Of a DNA stretch of 64,000 bases, positions 30,996-40,401 are shown piece by piece. The stretch is from Dawidia soli (GTDB taxonomy: Bacteria > Bacteroidota > Bacteroidia > Cytophagales > Cyclobacteriaceae), in the NCBI RefSeq assembly GCF_018598185.1, contig NZ_JAHESC010000035.1, positions 1 through 64,000 on the forward strand, read 5' to 3'. Every line of letters starts with the position of its first letter. The first letter of the stretch is position 1. Position numbers and translations under genes: made by a program. Below the pieces are notes generated by a model. The model saw nothing but the letters and a program-made list of their open reading frames with translations, did not search any database and was not told where the DNA came from.

Positions 30996-33398
30996 ATGAC
31001 AATCAAAGTCGTAATGCTCATGGTGGCATTACACGTCTGTATGTCCGTGGTAGCGCAACCCTGTCAGGGTGTGCTCACGGGCCAGGTACTCGACGAGACC
31101 GGAGCGCTCGTGGCGGGAGCGTCGCTTTCGCTGAAGGGGGTGTCGGGTGGACAATTATCGGATGCCTACGGACATTACCGGTTCGAAGCCTTGTGCAACG
31201 GCCGGTATACATTGGTGGTGCAGTTCACGGGCTACAAACCCTTTGAGCAGACCGTTACACTGACCGACACCGCAAGCATAACGGTACGGTTGGTGCCGGA
31301 CATGCGCAGCCTGCAGGAAGTGGTCATCGAAGAGAAGCCACTCAATACGGAGCACGCCCACAACCTGGCAGTCCTCAACGAGAAACAACTTGAGGAGACC
31401 GCGGGGAAGACGCTCGGCGAATCGTTAAAGGAACTGCCCGGCGTCAGCACCATCCAGACAGGCCCCGGCATCTTCAAGCCCGTCATCCACGGCGTGCACA
31501 GCCAACGCGTCCTGATCCTGAACTACGGCATCCGCCAGGAGGGACAGCAGTGGGGCGCGGACCATGCCCCCGAGATCGATCCGTTTATAGCGTCCAACAT
31601 CGTCGTGATAAAAGATGCCTCGGCCATCAAGTACGGCCCCGATGCACTCGGCGGAGTTATTGTTGTCAACCCACCCGAGCTGCCGGAGAAAGCCGGACTC
31701 GGCGGAACATTCAATACGGTGGTCCAGAGCAACGGTCGCTCGGGCACAGTATCCGGCATGCTCGAAGGCGGCATCGGTGGACATGACGGTTGGGGGTGGC
31801 GCGTACAGGGCACGGCCAAACGTGCGGGCGACTATCACACGCCCGATTACAACCTGACCAACACCGGTGTAAAAGAACTGAATTTCTCGGCAGCGGCCGG
31901 CTACCACGGCGCCACCTACGGCATCGAAGCATTTTTCAGTCGCTTCCAGACGGAGATCGGGATCCTCAAAGGAACGTCGGTGGGCAACATCGACGATTTA
32001 AGCAATGCCATGGAACGCGAGCCGCCGCAATACACCCGGTCGTTCGGCTATGACATCGGCGAGCCGCGGCAGGAGGTAACACACAACCTGTTTAAGCTCA
32101 ACGGTCATCTGAACACATCGCGGGGTATACTGCGCATGCAATATGGCTTTCAGAACAATGCGCGCGCTGAATACGATATCCGTATCGGGGGGCTGTCGTC
32201 TACGCCCATACTGGACCTGGTGCTGAATACCCATACACTGGAGACCGAGTGGGAAGTGACAACCGGCCCTTCGTCTACGCTATGCCTCGGAGCAACCGGC
32301 ATGATACAGGAGAACGACAATCAACCCGGCACCATGCGTATACCGTTGATACCGGACTTCACCAGCCTGTCGGGCGGAGCCTTTGCCATTGTCAAATTTC
32401 AAGGCGGGCGTTGGGACGCCGACTTCGGTGGGCGGTACGACTATCGCCACTATGACGTGGCCGGTTATAATTCGAAAAATATTCTCTATAAGACCAACAG
32501 TCAGTTTCACAACCCCAGCTTTACCGCCGGAGCCACCGTGCGATTGCCACACAAGCAGTCCTTGCACCTGAATGTAAGCAGCGCCTGGCGTCCGCCGCAT
32601 GTAGCCGAGCTCTACAGCACCGGCAAGAACCTGGGTACGGGTGCGTATGAAATAGGGCTGTTGCTGGACACGGCCAGCAACGTCGTGGACATCAACCAGA
32701 CCGACTTCAAAGTAGAGCAGGCCTTAAAAAGCATCATCACGTACCGCCGCGACTGGCAGGACTTTTTTATAGAGGTCACACCCTATGTAAACTATATCTT
32801 TAATTATATCTACCTGCGGCCGGAAGGCATCCTTCGGCAGGTCGCGGGGCCCGCGGCCTATTTCCGCTACACCCAGACCGATGCGTTGTTTACCGGTGTC
32901 GACATCACCGGCCAATGGCAGGTGGCCCCGGCGTGGAAGGTCACGCCGCGCGCATCGTTGCTGCGCGTGACCGATGAACGACAACACGACTACCTGGTAT
33001 TTATACCCACGAACCGGTTCGACCTGGGGGTACGCTATGAAAAAAAAACGCTGTCACGCTGGAAGGACTTTTTTGTCGAGTCGCAGGTGCGATACGTGCT
33101 GAAACAATACAATGCGCCCCGCACAATCACGCCGCGTCAGCTTAACGACGCAAAAGGACAAGGAGAAAATCTTTTGACCGACGGCGGGAACTTCGACTTT
33201 CAGGCAGCCCCCGCCAGTTATGCGTTGCTGAATGTAGCCGCGGGTATCTCATTACCCGGCGAAAAGCTAAGGTATGACTTCCGCCTGGGCGTCGACAACG
33301 TACTGAACACATCCTACCGGGAGTATACCAACCGGCTGCGCTACTTCGCCGACGAGATCGGCCGCAACTTTATCTTTTCCATGAAATGTATCTTTTAA
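30996..33398 (+). CDS. TonB-dependent receptor, probable metal (Zn/Cu) transporter
   Basis: Outer-membrane receptor of 800 residues. A signal peptide ending VVAQ is followed by a carboxypeptidase-regulatory-like domain (about 25-105, LTGQVLDETGALVAGASLSLKG), the plug (about 120-235, GIRQEGQQWGADHAPEIDPF, IKYGPDALGGVI) and a 22-strand barrel ending in FIFSMKCIF. There is no STN domain, so no FecR signalling. QWGxDHAPEIDPF in the plug recurs in Bacteroidota receptors linked to zinc or copper uptake. Neighbours with metal-ligand residues support this. Confidence 0.85.
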   Translation: MTIKVVMLMVALHVCMSVVAQPCQGVLTGQVLDETGALVAGASLSLKGVSGGQLSDAYGHYRFEALCNGRYTLVVQFTGYKPFEQTVTLTDTASITVRLVPDMRSLQEVVIEEKPLNTEHAHNLAVLNEKQLEETAGKTLGESLKELPGVSTIQTGPGIFKPVIHGVHSQRVLILNYGIRQEGQQWGADHAPEIDPFIASNIVVIKDASAIKYGPDALGGVIVVNPPELPEKAGLGGTFNTVVQSNGRSGTVSGMLEGGIGGHDGWGWRVQGTAKRAGDYHTPDYNLTNTGVKELNFSAAAGYHGATYGIEAFFSRFQTEIGILKGTSVGNIDDLSNAMEREPPQYTRSFGYDIGEPRQEVTHNLFKLNGHLNTSRGILRMQYGFQNNARAEYDIRIGGLSSTPILDLVLNTHTLETEWEVTTGPSSTLCLGATGMIQENDNQPGTMRIPLIPDFTSLSGGAFAIVKFQGGRWDADFGGRYDYRHYDVAGYNSKNILYKTNSQFHNPSFTAGATVRLPHKQSLHLNVSSAWRPPHVAELYSTGKNLGTGAYEIGLLLDTASNVVDINQTDFKVEQALKSIITYRRDWQDFFIEVTPYVNYIFNYIYLRPEGILRQVAGPAAYFRYTQTDALFTGVDITGQWQVAPAWKVTPRASLLRVTDERQHDYLVFIPTNRFDLGVRYEKKTLSRWKDFFVESQVRYVLKQYNAPRTITPRQLNDAKGQGENLLTDGGNFDFQAAPASYALLNVAAGISLPGEKLRYDFRLGVDNVLNTSYREYTNRLRYFADEIGRNFIFSMKCIF

Positions 33399-33414
33399 TG
33401 TAATAACGCTTATT

Positions 33415-34056
33415 ATGAAACAAACTTCCATTTTTCGATCACACGCTGTACGTTCATTCTTTTACCTCGCACTTCCCCTCGCGGGAGCAGTGGTCCTCGG
33501 CAGCTGTAGCGACGATGACGAACCGGTAAAAGAAGACGTGCCCGAGCTGATCACGACCGTTGAGCTCACCTTCACACCCGTTGGCGGTGGCGATGCAGTC
33601 AAAGTTACCGCTACCGACCCCGATGGTGAAGGCACCGACGAATTGAAAGCGGATGGCCCCATTGCCCTCAAGACGGGCACGACCTATACTATGGATATAA
33701 AACTGTACAACGGCCTGTTGCCGGAGACCGACGAAGAATACGATGTGACCAAAGAAGTAGAAGAGGAGAGCGACGAGCACATGTTCTTCTTCTCGTGGAC
33801 GGCCGACCTGTTTGCCAACCCTGCCGGCAATGGCAACATCGACAACCGCCAGGACCCAGTGGTCTATGCCGACGTGGACGAGAACGGTCTGCCCACCGGG
33901 CTCAGCACGACGTGGTCAACCAAAGAAGACGCTTCTTCCAACGGCGCCTTTCGCGTAGTGCTGAAACACCAGCCCGAATTGAAGTCGGCCACATCGGGCT
34001 ATAACACCGGTGAGACCGATGCAGACGTATCATTTGTCATCAACGTAACCGAGTAA
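33415..34056 (+). CDS. Acidic lipoprotein partner of the TonB receptor
   Basis: Predicted lipoprotein of 213 residues with signal peptide ending VLGSCSDDD. The mature protein is strongly acidic, with clusters such as ETDEEYDVTKEVEEESDEH. It appears all-beta. Similar lipoproteins often follow TonB receptors for metals in Bacteroidota. It starts 16 bp after the receptor stop and ends before a hairpin, closing the operon. A metal-binding or docking role is inference. Confidence 0.7.
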   Translation: MKQTSIFRSHAVRSFFYLALPLAGAVVLGSCSDDDEPVKEDVPELITTVELTFTPVGGGDAVKVTATDPDGEGTDELKADGPIALKTGTTYTMDIKLYNGLLPETDEEYDVTKEVEEESDEHMFFFSWTADLFANPAGNGNIDNRQDPVVYADVDENGLPTGLSTTWSTKEDASSNGAFRVVLKHQPELKSATSGYNTGETDADVSFVINVTE

Positions 34057-34070
34057 TTTTTATCGACAAC

Positions 34071-34103
34071 CGGGCGGAGGTGCGTTGCCATAGCCTCCGT
34101 CCG
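34071..34103. terminator. Bidirectional hairpin between convergent genes
   Basis: CGGGCGGAGG (34071-34080) pairs with CCTCCGTCCG (34094-34103) with one G-T pair. It sits in the 50-bp gap between the acidic lipoprotein gene and the converging phospholipase-like gene. Confidence 0.65.
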
Positions 34104-34106
34104 TTG

Positions 34107-35114
34107 TTATCTTTTATTGCCGATAAACTGAGCCGCCTGTTGCAGGTTGAGAATGTTGGACGTTAATCCGAAGCTCAGCACGTAGATGTTGTTGATAAAA
34201 TAGACGTTGTAATAATCCTGACCGCGGTAGTAACGTATAAAGAAAGCGATCTCGTCAAACCAGGGTGGATAATATTGATAATGGATGTCGACGATCAACC
34301 GATCGCGCGCTTCCACCGGGCTTGTTCCTTTCATCCGTCCGGCGATCCACCCCAGCTGAAGCTCAAAGCTGGAGTGTTGCAGCCAGTTATTGAGCCACGT
34401 TTTCCTGGTTTCACGCCAGGGGCCGCCAAAGGCGACTGCCCCAAAAAAACGGTAGTTGCCATAGATGTCGCGGATCTCCTGTACGGACCAGGACGGCGGA
34501 TGTATCTCCGTACTGGCGCGAAGCAGGCGATAGGCCACCCGGTTCTTCCAGACCTTTTTTACCTTATAGGTAGAGAAGTGCACCATAAAATAATTGGTGG
34601 CAAAGTTTCCGTTTTCAAAGTCGATGGTGTTGGTAGTGTCCCCGATGTAAAAGCTTCCGGCCTTACCGTTGCTGTGATGCCCCAGCGTCACCGACCACAA
34701 AGCATTTTCATAAAACAATCGCTTGAGGAACCGGCTGCGGTTCCAGAAGTCGACGGAATGGAAAAAGGTCAGATGCGCTTTATACGTCGGCGTACTGATG
34801 GGCCACGATTCTCGGTCCTGCATACGGATCTGCACCTGCGGATTGACCAGGATCGCCCACGTGCTTTTTTTGCGCGAGAAGAAATAGCTCGGCGAGAGCT
34901 TGGCCTCCATCAGTAAAGGCTCGAGGTTGCCCAGGCCATCCGTTACCGTGATGTAGCTTTGCTCGCGGTTGGCATTGATCAGGAAATGGAACTTTTCCCG
35001 GTCGAGACTGTCGGCCGCTAATTGCGCCGGGGTTTCCTTTTTGTCCTGACCGGACACCCTTGTGCAGCAGACGCACCAAAAAAATAAAAACACGAATAGC
35101 CGGTAAGAGCGCAT
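34107..35114 (-). CDS. Outer-membrane phospholipase A1 (OMPLA)-like protein
   Basis: Secreted protein of 335 residues, signal peptide ending RVSGQ, that looks like a beta barrel. LGHHSNGKAG near residues 143-152 matches the OMPLA active-site motif, in which His and Ser form the catalytic pair; the downstream GNFATNYFMV could supply the third residue, an Asn. Alternating strands and a final aromatic-rich end fit a 12-strand barrel. The family hydrolyses outer-membrane phospholipids, often when activated by dimerisation. It is a single gene, convergent with the metal operon. Confidence 0.7.
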   Translation of the reverse strand: MRSYRLFVFLFFWCVCCTRVSGQDKKETPAQLAADSLDREKFHFLINANREQSYITVTDGLGNLEPLLMEAKLSPSYFFSRKKSTWAILVNPQVQIRMQDRESWPISTPTYKAHLTFFHSVDFWNRSRFLKRLFYENALWSVTLGHHSNGKAGSFYIGDTTNTIDFENGNFATNYFMVHFSTYKVKKVWKNRVAYRLLRASTEIHPPSWSVQEIRDIYGNYRFFGAVAFGGPWRETRKTWLNNWLQHSSFELQLGWIAGRMKGTSPVEARDRLIVDIHYQYYPPWFDEIAFFIRYYRGQDYYNVYFINNIYVLSFGLTSNILNLQQAAQFIGNKR

Positions 35115-35220
35115 ACTTTTTTAGCAAACAAGTCGGGACATGGGCACGGATTATGAAGATAAAAACCTATGCCCGTCGGGGAGCGATAAACTTAATCCAC
35201 CGTGTATGTGTTCTACGAGC

Positions 35221-36522
35221 ATGTCTAAACTATATATCCTGGGAGTCGCTGTACTCCTCATTGCGTGTAATAGTTTCCACAGTTTACAATCGGGTTTCGT
35301 CAGGAAGAGTCCGTACGAGCAGTACCGGAAATCCCTTGAAGATGCGAACCTGCTGGCTACGCCCATGGCAACCGCATGGCAAGAAGCCGGCCGACGCTCG
35401 CTGTACGATTCCGTCCAGATCAACCTGCCGTTCTCCGAAGCCGGTGTGTTCCAGGCGGCAGAACCTCAGGCGCGCTCGTACAGTTTCCCCGTCAAAGACG
35501 GGCAGGTGTTGAAAGTGACCGGCATGGTACAGGCACAGGCAAACGCCCACCTGTTTCTCGACCTGTTCGTCTGGAAGGATACGATCTGGACCCAACTGAC
35601 ACACGCCGATTCGGCACTGACACTTTCATACGAATTCGACCGCGATGCGCAGTGTCTGCTGCGCCTGCAGCCCGAGCTGTTGGTGAATGCCTATTATTCC
35701 GTAACGATTTCCCTTACGCCGGTGCTGATCAACCCGGTATCCGGCGCTTCGAACCGTTCTATCGGCAGCTTCTATGGCGACGCCCGCGACGGTGGTAAGC
35801 GTAAGCACGAAGGCGTCGACATCTTTGCCCCGAAGGGTACACCCATCATTGCGCCGGCGGCCGGCGTCGTGACACGTGTGGGCACCAGCAACCTGGGCGG
35901 CAAAGTCGTGTGGATGCAGGACGGCAAACGCGGCCACTCGTATTATTTCGCACACCTCGACGAGCAGTTGGTCAAAGCCGGCCAGAAACTTAAACAAGGC
36001 GACACGCTTGGCCTTGTCGGCAATACGGGGAACGCCCGCACAACGCCTGCGCACCTGCACTTCGGCATTTACCAGGCACGCGCCAAAGACCCCATTCATT
36101 ACCTGCTGACACAAGACGCGCTAAAAAGCGACTCACCCCTCGATACCTTGTTCCGGGAGCAGGTATACCGTGTAACGGCCAGAAGGTCGATGATGCGTAC
36201 CGGTCCCGGCCCGAAATACGCGCTGAAAGAAACACTCAATAAGAACGACTACGTCAAGATCATTGCGCAAAGCGATTCATGGTACCGCGTGGCACTAGCC
36301 GACGAGCGCCAGGGCTATGTGGAAAAGAAACAGGTAGGAGAGGCCATCAAAGGAAAAGCACGCAAGCTCGACGCCTCCGCCGTGCTGTTATCGCGCAACG
36401 ATCAGCAGAGTGTTCCCCTGGCCTATCTGGACAAAGCCACCGCCGTGGAAATACTCGCCAGCTACAAAAGCTCACACTTTGTACGCACCAAAGAAGGACA
36501 GGTGGGGTGGCTGTTCCTGTAA
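35221..36522 (+). CDS. M23 peptidase lipoprotein with C-terminal SH3 region
   Basis: Predicted envelope lipoprotein of 433 residues. The start is set at 35221 (MSKLYILGVAVLLIACNSF), which makes a clean lipobox; upstream in-frame Met codons would precede it with unlikely sequence. The LytM/M23 domain lies near residues 170-300: the zinc ligands appear in KHEGVDIFAP and HLHFGIY, so it should be an active peptidoglycan endopeptidase. Two SH3-like segments follow (VTARRSMMRTGPGPKYALKE ... GYVEKKQV). Confidence 0.85.
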   Translation: MSKLYILGVAVLLIACNSFHSLQSGFVRKSPYEQYRKSLEDANLLATPMATAWQEAGRRSLYDSVQINLPFSEAGVFQAAEPQARSYSFPVKDGQVLKVTGMVQAQANAHLFLDLFVWKDTIWTQLTHADSALTLSYEFDRDAQCLLRLQPELLVNAYYSVTISLTPVLINPVSGASNRSIGSFYGDARDGGKRKHEGVDIFAPKGTPIIAPAAGVVTRVGTSNLGGKVVWMQDGKRGHSYYFAHLDEQLVKAGQKLKQGDTLGLVGNTGNARTTPAHLHFGIYQARAKDPIHYLLTQDALKSDSPLDTLFREQVYRVTARRSMMRTGPGPKYALKETLNKNDYVKIIAQSDSWYRVALADERQGYVEKKQVGEAIKGKARKLDASAVLLSRNDQQSVPLAYLDKATAVEILASYKSSHFVRTKEGQVGWLFL

Positions 36523-36577
36523 GGTGTGACCCGCCGGCCTGGCATAATTTTCTTAGGTTATACAGTAAACACCTGAT

Positions 36578-36964
36578 ATGAAACGCCTGCTGCCGATCTT
36601 GTTTTTATTTTCCTGTGGTTATCTCTATGCCCAGACAGACAGTGCAGTGGTGGTACGCGACACTGTAAATGTGAGACGCGATATTCCCGACCCCCGGTCG
36701 GTATACAATTCAACGCTCCCCAAAGATATAGGCCCGCCCAAAGACAGCGTGCTGGTCACCGGTAAACAGATCCCCCGTCGTGTACGCAAGGCACTCAATG
36801 GAAATGACATATACGACGGGTGGGAGAACGGCGAGATCTACCTGAATCGCAACACAGGCCTCTACATGCTATACCTCACCCGCGACAACGAGGTATCCAA
36901 ATTCGGTTTAGACGAAGAAGGGAGGCAGGTAACATTTGTGTCTTTCAAAGAGCCCAACCCCTAA
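36578..36964 (+). CDS. Small secreted hypothetical protein
   Basis: Protein of 128 residues with signal peptide ending GYLYAQ. The mature part contains a short conserved-looking end (NGEIYLNRNTGLYMLYLTRDNEVSKFGLDEEGRQV). I know no family. It is 9 bp before the DUF481 gene, so the two are probably co-expressed. Confidence 0.65.
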   Translation: MKRLLPILFLFSCGYLYAQTDSAVVVRDTVNVRRDIPDPRSVYNSTLPKDIGPPKDSVLVTGKQIPRRVRKALNGNDIYDGWENGEIYLNRNTGLYMLYLTRDNEVSKFGLDEEGRQVTFVSFKEPNP

Positions 36965-36973
36965 CGGTGGCGC

Positions 36974-37723
36974 ATGCAGGAGAACATCATGCAGAAGATA
37001 GTCGCAGGATTGGTCCTTTGGATGGGCAGCCTGCCTGCCTTTTCACAATTCAATGATACGACACATCACTACCTGAATTATGTATCGACGGGCACGATCA
37101 ATAAGACAAACGAAGGTTCCTCGTATGTCCTGAACAATGCCCTGCGTTTCAGCATCAGTAAAAGAGAATATACCTTCAACACGACCAATAGCTGGATATA
37201 CGGCAAATCACTCAGTAACCTGAGCAACAACGATTTCTTTTCAGCGCTGGATGGCAACTTGTATAAGACACTCGAGCATTTTTACTATTGGGGCCTCGCC
37301 AGCTATGAGAAGAGTTTCTCCCTCAAGATCAACCACCGCCTGCAAGCGGGCGTCGGGGTAGGATATAGTGTGTTTGATGTCGAAAAACTTCGCGTTGTAC
37401 TGAGCGATGGTATTTTGTATGAGCGCAGCGACTTATATGACCTGCCCGAAGAGGGAACCAACCGTTACGACGTCTTCCGCAATTCGTTTCGCTTGAAATT
37501 CCGTGCCGTGATCCGCGAAGTGATCGTAATAGAAGGCACCGATTTTTTGCAGCACGCGCTGTCCGATCGCAAGGACTACATCGTAAAGTCCAGCACGAGT
37601 CTTTCCATCAAGTTAAAAAAAGGACTCAGCGTGACCGGCTCCATCGTGTATAATAAATTGAGCAAGACCCGGCGCGAAAATCTGCTGGTAACCTATGGTC
37701 TAACCTATGAAAAGTATTTCTGA
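36974..37723 (+). CDS. DUF481-family outer-membrane protein
   Basis: Protein of 249 residues with signal peptide ending LPAFSQ and alternating beta strands typical of DUF481 (YdiY-like) barrels: GTINKTNEGSSYVLNNALRF, KINHRLQAGVGVGYSV, LSVTGSIVYNKLS and the terminal YGLTYEKYF with final Phe. Function of the family is not established. Start M1 or M6. Confidence 0.7.
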   Translation: MQENIMQKIVAGLVLWMGSLPAFSQFNDTTHHYLNYVSTGTINKTNEGSSYVLNNALRFSISKREYTFNTTNSWIYGKSLSNLSNNDFFSALDGNLYKTLEHFYYWGLASYEKSFSLKINHRLQAGVGVGYSVFDVEKLRVVLSDGILYERSDLYDLPEEGTNRYDVFRNSFRLKFRAVIREVIVIEGTDFLQHALSDRKDYIVKSSTSLSIKLKKGLSVTGSIVYNKLSKTRRENLLVTYGLTYEKYF

Positions 37724-37880
37724 TCCACTTGCCGCGCAGAGCCGTGCATGGGAAACGGCAATCCTGTTTTGGGAAAGAACAACAGCCGGATCTTCGTTTT
37801 TACGCCGGTAGCGCCATCCCACGGAGTGGCACGGAATTCGGAAGGATAGGTTTACCATTCTATCTAACCACCTTTTAACC

Positions 37881-38096
37881 ATGAAGCCCGCATTTCTTAT
37901 CTCCTTTTTTATGATCGTCGTGTCGTCCATGGTCTTCGGATTCGTTTACACCACCTGGACCGAGTTCGTAAACGCAAATCCGGCATTCTTCGCCATCGGC
38001 CTGGTGTCTATCCTCACCGTCGGCATGTGCGGCATGATCATCAGCATGATGACCGGCCCTGCCCTCGAAGCCCAACAGGTCACCCGCGACCGCTGA
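37881..38096 (+). CDS. Small two-helix membrane protein
   Basis: Protein of 71 residues with two hydrophobic segments (AFLISFFMIVVSSMVFGFV and FFAIGLVSILTVGMCGMII). I do not recognise it. It has a terminator behind it and stands alone before the B12 locus. Confidence 0.55.
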   Translation: MKPAFLISFFMIVVSSMVFGFVYTTWTEFVNANPAFFAIGLVSILTVGMCGMIISMMTGPALEAQQVTRDR

Positions 38097-38146
38097 CACG
38101 ACAATTATCGTAGACATACTGTTTAGAGTTGATAGTTTATAATGCA

Positions 38147-38177
38147 AAAAGACCGTCCCGAAAGGACGGTTTTTTTA
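38147..38177 (+). terminator. Terminator before the cobalamin riboswitch
   Basis: ACCGTCC-CGAA-AGGACGGT stem (38152-38170) with a run of seven T residues after it and A-run before it. It insulates the B12 operon from the upstream gene. Confidence 0.9.
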
Positions 38178-38204
38178 TGTTCTCACCATTCCATACTTTT
38201 ACCG

Positions 38205-38400
38205 CAGCATTTGGTTCGCGCAGCACGGTGTTGCGCGATTAAAAGGGAATGCCGTGAAAACCGGCAACAGTTCCCGCTGCTGTAATCCTGATTCCGCCCA
38301 CGCGGAATAAAAGCTTTGTCAATTATATTCTCCACTGTTCGCCCACCGGCGGATGGGAAGGAGTGACAAAAGTCAGGAGAGTCAGAAGACCTGCCCGATG
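38205..38400 (+). ncRNA. Cobalamin (B12) riboswitch
   Basis: The core matches the adenosylcobalamin aptamer: GGGAATGCCGTGAAAACC (38245-38262), then AACAGTTCCCGCTGCTGTAA (38266-38285), CCACTG (38332-38337), GGGAAGG (38355-38361), and the closing box GTCAGAAGACCTGCC (38381-38395). It lies 240 bp upstream of the first gene and probably switches off all five genes when cobalamin is plentiful. The exact ends are estimated, and I did not resolve the expression platform. Confidence 0.92.
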
Positions 38401-38637
38401 CCATCAGGATTTTGTAGCCTGCGGTGAACGGGTATACGGATCAGTGGAAATCGCTGCCAGGCGTCTTCTCTGTTATCGTACGTTACAATTTTCTGCTATT
38501 GTAATCCATGCGTACGATACACATGCAACCTGTAACACTTTTATCAACGACGTCTTGACAACCGCCGGGCATTGCCTGTAGCGGGACGCTGTCAATGCCT
38601 GGTTCTGTCATGTCGCAACATGCTTAACCAACGATCC

Positions 38638-40398
38638 ATGCATAAACTTTACACGCGAATTTTCCTGGTATGCCTGGGCTGCTCTGCGATGGCCCTGCCC
38701 GCGGCCTCCCAGGATGCAACCGGAGTGATTGATTCCAAACCAGCGTCCGGCCGGTTTATCAACGCCCGCTTGACCACATCCCCCACCGCCAATGGCCGTA
38801 CGGCATCCGTCTCGAAGAAAAAACAGGTTGTGTTTGTAAATGGAGGCCAGTTCGGAAGCCTGAACGGAAACATTCAGGTATATGACCCGGAGACCAACAC
38901 CACCGAAAAGCTCGCCGACCTCGATGCCGCGAACTCGGTGCAGGATATCGAAGCTCTGGGTCGATACGTGTATATCTCCGCCGACTACTACATCCTGAAG
39001 TACGATATGACTACCGGTGCCGAAGTAACGCGCCGGTATACACAAGACAAAAGCAAGACCGAGGCAGACGGCCAGGGCACGGATACCCATGGTGTAAACC
39101 ACTCCACCACGCTGTATAAGAACTGGCTGATCGCCACGCGTCAGAACAGCGCCGGGCCACCGGACGATGGCTACAACGTCCGCATTTATAATAAGAGTGA
39201 TCTCTCGCTGGTAAAGAAGATCGCCGTCTCGACGCAGGCCGCCGATGTGGTGGTAGTAGGCGACTCGGCCTTCGTGGCATTGAATGGAGGCTTTCTCGGC
39301 CAGTCCGGCCAGCTCGCCATCATCGACCTGGTAACCCTCGAACGAAAAGGTGAGTACGACTTTGGCCAGGAGGGCGTGGGCATCATGCAGATGTTTGCGC
39401 AAGGAGACAACCTGTATGTACTCGCGCAAAGCAAACTGCTGAAATATTCCATCCGGGAAGGTAAACATACCGCCTACGATCTGCCCATCGGGCATTCAGA
39501 CGCCAGCTCGTCCCCGCTGGGTGTCGGCATCATCGACGGCATGCTATATACCAAGCTCATGGACGAATCCTGGACCAAGAGCTTCGGACGTGTTAACCTC
39601 GACCATGCCACCGTCGACAAACTGGACGTCATTGGCATGAGCACCGATCCCGAGATCGTCGACAATGGCTATACGCTGATGGCATCGGCCTACGATCGTG
39701 AGGCAGAGCGTTTCTACTTCACCTTCGGCCAATGGTGGGGCTGGGGTATCGGTCGCATTTACGACAAAGAAGGTAACAACGTGGGCATCTTTAGCGATGT
39801 GCAGGACTCGCCCGAACGCATGGCTATCAGCTACGGCATGACCAACAGCGCACCCTACAACGCCGTGTTGTTAGAGACCGTCGAAGTCCCTCGTGACAGC
39901 GAGACCGGTATCGCTCTGTCGGACTACTTCGGCGACGACGACAACGAGTCCCTGGCCTATACCTTGACCATGCCCGACGGCTCCGCTGTTCCATCCTGGA
40001 TCACCCTTAACGATGGCGTATTGATGGCTTCCCCCCCCGCAGATGCCGGACTTGACGCCGTGGTGATCACCATCACCGCCAACGACCGGTATTATGACGA
40101 TCCCGCCGTGCAGAATATAGAAGTGATCGTACGCGAAAAAGTCATCACCGGGCTCCCGCAGGAGCCGGTCGTGCGAACGATCTATCCCAATCCGGTAAAA
40201 GAAGTGCTCCATGTGGACGTAACGGCGTTGCCGGCCGCATTGTATATCACAGACACCCGCGGAAACCGTGTAGCAGAACAAGTGATCCGCGAAACGTCCG
40301 GCACAACCGTAGATGTACGCGCGTTGCCGGCGGGCATGTATGTGTTGACGCTGCGCCAGGGTGCGCACGTTGTACGACAGAAGATTGCAAAAGAATAG
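38638..40398 (+). CDS. T9SS-exported beta-propeller protein of the B12 operon
   Basis: Protein of 586 residues (start set at MHKLYTRIFLVCLG, giving signal peptide ending ALPAASQ). Residues about 45-400 contain YncE-like propeller repeats (VFVNGGQFGSLNGNIQVYD, DIEALGRYVYISADYYILKYD, ADVVVVGDSAFVALNGGFLG). An Ig/cadherin-like segment follows at about 425-500 (LSDYFGDDDNESLAYTLTMPD). The last 75 residues are a T9SS type A sorting tag (IYPNPVKEVLHVDVT ... LPAGMYVLTLRQG). It is the first gene behind the riboswitch. The propeller resembles BtuG-type corrinoid binders, but here it is exported by T9SS instead of being a lipoprotein. Confidence 0.8.
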   Translation: MHKLYTRIFLVCLGCSAMALPAASQDATGVIDSKPASGRFINARLTTSPTANGRTASVSKKKQVVFVNGGQFGSLNGNIQVYDPETNTTEKLADLDAANSVQDIEALGRYVYISADYYILKYDMTTGAEVTRRYTQDKSKTEADGQGTDTHGVNHSTTLYKNWLIATRQNSAGPPDDGYNVRIYNKSDLSLVKKIAVSTQAADVVVVGDSAFVALNGGFLGQSGQLAIIDLVTLERKGEYDFGQEGVGIMQMFAQGDNLYVLAQSKLLKYSIREGKHTAYDLPIGHSDASSSPLGVGIIDGMLYTKLMDESWTKSFGRVNLDHATVDKLDVIGMSTDPEIVDNGYTLMASAYDREAERFYFTFGQWWGWGIGRIYDKEGNNVGIFSDVQDSPERMAISYGMTNSAPYNAVLLETVEVPRDSETGIALSDYFGDDDNESLAYTLTMPDGSAVPSWITLNDGVLMASPPADAGLDAVVITITANDRYYDDPAVQNIEVIVREKVITGLPQEPVVRTIYPNPVKEVLHVDVTALPAALYITDTRGNRVAEQVIRETSGTTVDVRALPAGMYVLTLRQGAHVVRQKIAKE

Positions 40399-40401
40399 AA
40401 T

